A stretch of DNA of 64,000 nucleotides, from assembly GCF_009363115.1 (NCBI RefSeq), contig NZ_CP045298.1, positions 372,001-436,000 of the forward strand. The letters are read 5' to 3'. The DNA comes from Paenibacillus brasilensis (GTDB lineage Bacteria; Bacillota; Bacilli; Paenibacillales; Paenibacillaceae). The position numbers and the translations under genes were made by a program. Positions within the stretch are counted from its first letter, which is position 1, and the number at the start of each line of letters is the position of its first letter. Positions 63,801-64,000 of the stretch are shown here, in pieces. The notes beneath the pieces were generated by a model, which was not told the DNA's origin, ran no database searches, and was given only the letters and a program-made list of their open reading frames with translations.

Positions 63801-64000
63801 TTCCCCGAATGCAATGACGGTCTCTACCAGTTCGTCCATCAAGGGAGCCGCTGCGTGCAATTCCTCCAAATAGGCTCCCGCTCTCCTGCCGAACAGGGAA
63901 GCTTTCATATCTGTAATCATTTTTTTCGCTGCCTCACGCAGCAGCTTGACCCGTTCCTGCAATGCAGGCTCGGTCTGATCTTTTTTGACCGGCTTGAGCT
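60870..64000 (-). CDS. addA: Helicase-nuclease subunit A, AddA (5' end outside window)
   Basis: UvrD-type helicase and RecB-type nuclease of the AddAB complex, which resects double-strand breaks to Chi. The frame is open to the window edge (LKPVKKDQTEPALQ at the margin), so the first few hundred residues with Walker A are missing. Visible helicase motifs: LLDEYQDTN (II), VGDVKQSIYRFR (III), TIHKSKGLEFPVVFI (V) and LYVALTRPREKL (VI). The C-terminal nuclease motif is VLVDYKTDRV, with an upstream acidic site MNGIIDCLFE. addB is expected just upstream, beyond the window. Confidence 0.95.
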   Translation of the reverse strand, partial: LKPVKKDQTEPALQERVKLLREAAKKMITDMKASLFGRRAGAYLEELHAAAPLMDELVETVIAFGERFQQHKQSKGLVDFGDLEHYCLKILRHPDSTPDSLLPSDAALEYKAQFDEVLLDEYQDTNTVQEDIVRLVSREEPGNRFMVGDVKQSIYRFRLAEPGLFLNKYQRYGRQEQEDGLLIDLARNFRSREEVVHAVNLVFRQIMSVDVAEIEYDERAWLVHGASYPEQTEKVAASAYAPELLLVDKGGKGLSDALEEAEASDESAVQENELAELAELETAQLEARAIAQRIKELTGDTGQPLLIYDRGLKAMRPAVYGDIVILLRSASVWAPLIVEELRLEGIPASGEQTTGFFKATEVEVMLSLLHIIDNPQQDIPLASVLRSPIVGLTEDELAQIRLQKPDGLFYGALLTAAEAAPLEERENESSADIMEPDLFTEDSLSSFEFSDRNNGNTLSTRLRSFLHKLEAWRKEARQGSLSELIWNLLEETGYLDWVGGLPGGSQRQSNLRALYDRARQYETSTSNRGLFRFLTFISRLRERGGDLGSSSGGTEPDQAVRIMTIHKSKGLEFPVVFIAGTAKMFNQQDLNAPFLMHKELGFGPKYVEEQNRVSYPTLPNLAIRRRSQLELLAEEMRVLYVALTRPREKLIMTGTVKDLASHAAGWARAKEHTETVLPDYMLAAGRSYLDWVGPALIRHPSAAALREAAGVQAGYFHRLEHMPGADWLFKIVASETLSGSGVSLTHEEEISGEERHKKTEALRNAQPIDVNAKSETDMAAALSWTYPYERAGKTAANTSVTEMKRWLEMQETGAEDWLNLSASQLAELPEDQKDSHTGGNALHLRRPRFMGNQRLTPTERGTVYHTLMLHLPLDGVMSVEVIEETKARLLNQRILLEIHAKVLDTDKILRFFTSELGGRMLEASHVQRELPFTYTMWAADYWNHSLPSMLPAQETQKAGSEGGQDDKVLMNGIIDCLFETSEGLVLVDYKTDRVSEYRTLSHLTEQYRFQLELYAHVIEEITGKKVAEKWLYFFEAGESVRL

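Noticed and set aside
1-64000. CRISPR arrays, tRNA/rRNA genes, prophage or toxin-antitoxin loci
   Set aside because: I saw no regularly spaced repeats, cloverleaf genes or phage structural genes in the window; apart from one IS the content is chromosomal core.

Overview
The window looks like chromosomal DNA of a spore-forming, low-to-mid G+C Firmicute of the Paenibacillus type, probably the P. polymyxa group. This rests on the gene order (rpsU-yqeY-nfeD-floA ... yqfC-yqfD-phoH-pgpH-ybeY-dgkA-era-yqzL-recO-glyQ-glyS-yaiI-dnaG-sigA-trmK-nif3), on sporulation genes (rsfA, yqfC, yqfD, a CotD-like coat protein), on strong AGGAGG-type ribosome binding sites, and on an RNase P RNA that reads as the ancestral type A rather than the Bacillus type B. 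The species call is inference. Nearly all genes lie on the minus strand.

Layout. 1-2600: end of an oligopeptide ABC transporter (oppB partial, oppA) with a hairpin between the two genes. 2754-4882: DUF3397 protein, panE, rsfA. 5179-6258 (+): secreted coiled-coil protein. 6321-11050: PIN-PhoH ATPase, a possible 34-residue Cys-rich peptide, an LCP cell-wall ligase, typA. 11347-12655: small membrane protein and TerC. 12801-14521: a complete IS3-family element with inverted repeats and a -1 frameshift heptamer. 14556-19311: thiI, iscS, a lytic transglycosylase and three small proteins (one DUF1540, one YpuI). 19498-21378 (+): subtilisin-like protease with an unusual N-terminal domain. 21437-26048: coat protein, heterodimeric multidrug-type ABC exporter, MarR regulator with a perfect palindrome. 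26342-27562 (+): aminotransferase, followed by a palindromic repeat. 28049-28446: rnpB. 28521-29086: flavin-reductase gene broken by one missing base.

29151-53244 is the conserved cell-growth macro-cluster: tRNA modification, transcription (sigA), replication (dnaG), translation (glyQS under a glycine T-box; rpsU), repair (recO), ribosome assembly (era, ybeY), c-di-AMP turnover (pgpH), sporulation (yqfCD) and membrane microdomains (floA, nfeD). It is interrupted by palindromic repeats between yqzL and era, where cdd would be expected, and by an amino-acid permease gene that also carries a one-base deletion. 53415-56005: HIT protein, MocR-type regulator, Asn/Val/Ala-repeat protein. 56266-64000: sbcC, sbcD and the 3' part of addA, the double-strand-break processing block, closed by a branched terminator.

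No phage, CRISPR, tRNA, rRNA or defence island is visible. The items most worth following up are the type A RNase P RNA, the branched terminator after sbcC, the two one-base frameshifts, the Cys-rich micro-ORF, the MarR palindrome, the intergenic palindromes and the sensor-like domain on the protease. None amounts to a clear new system by sequence alone.
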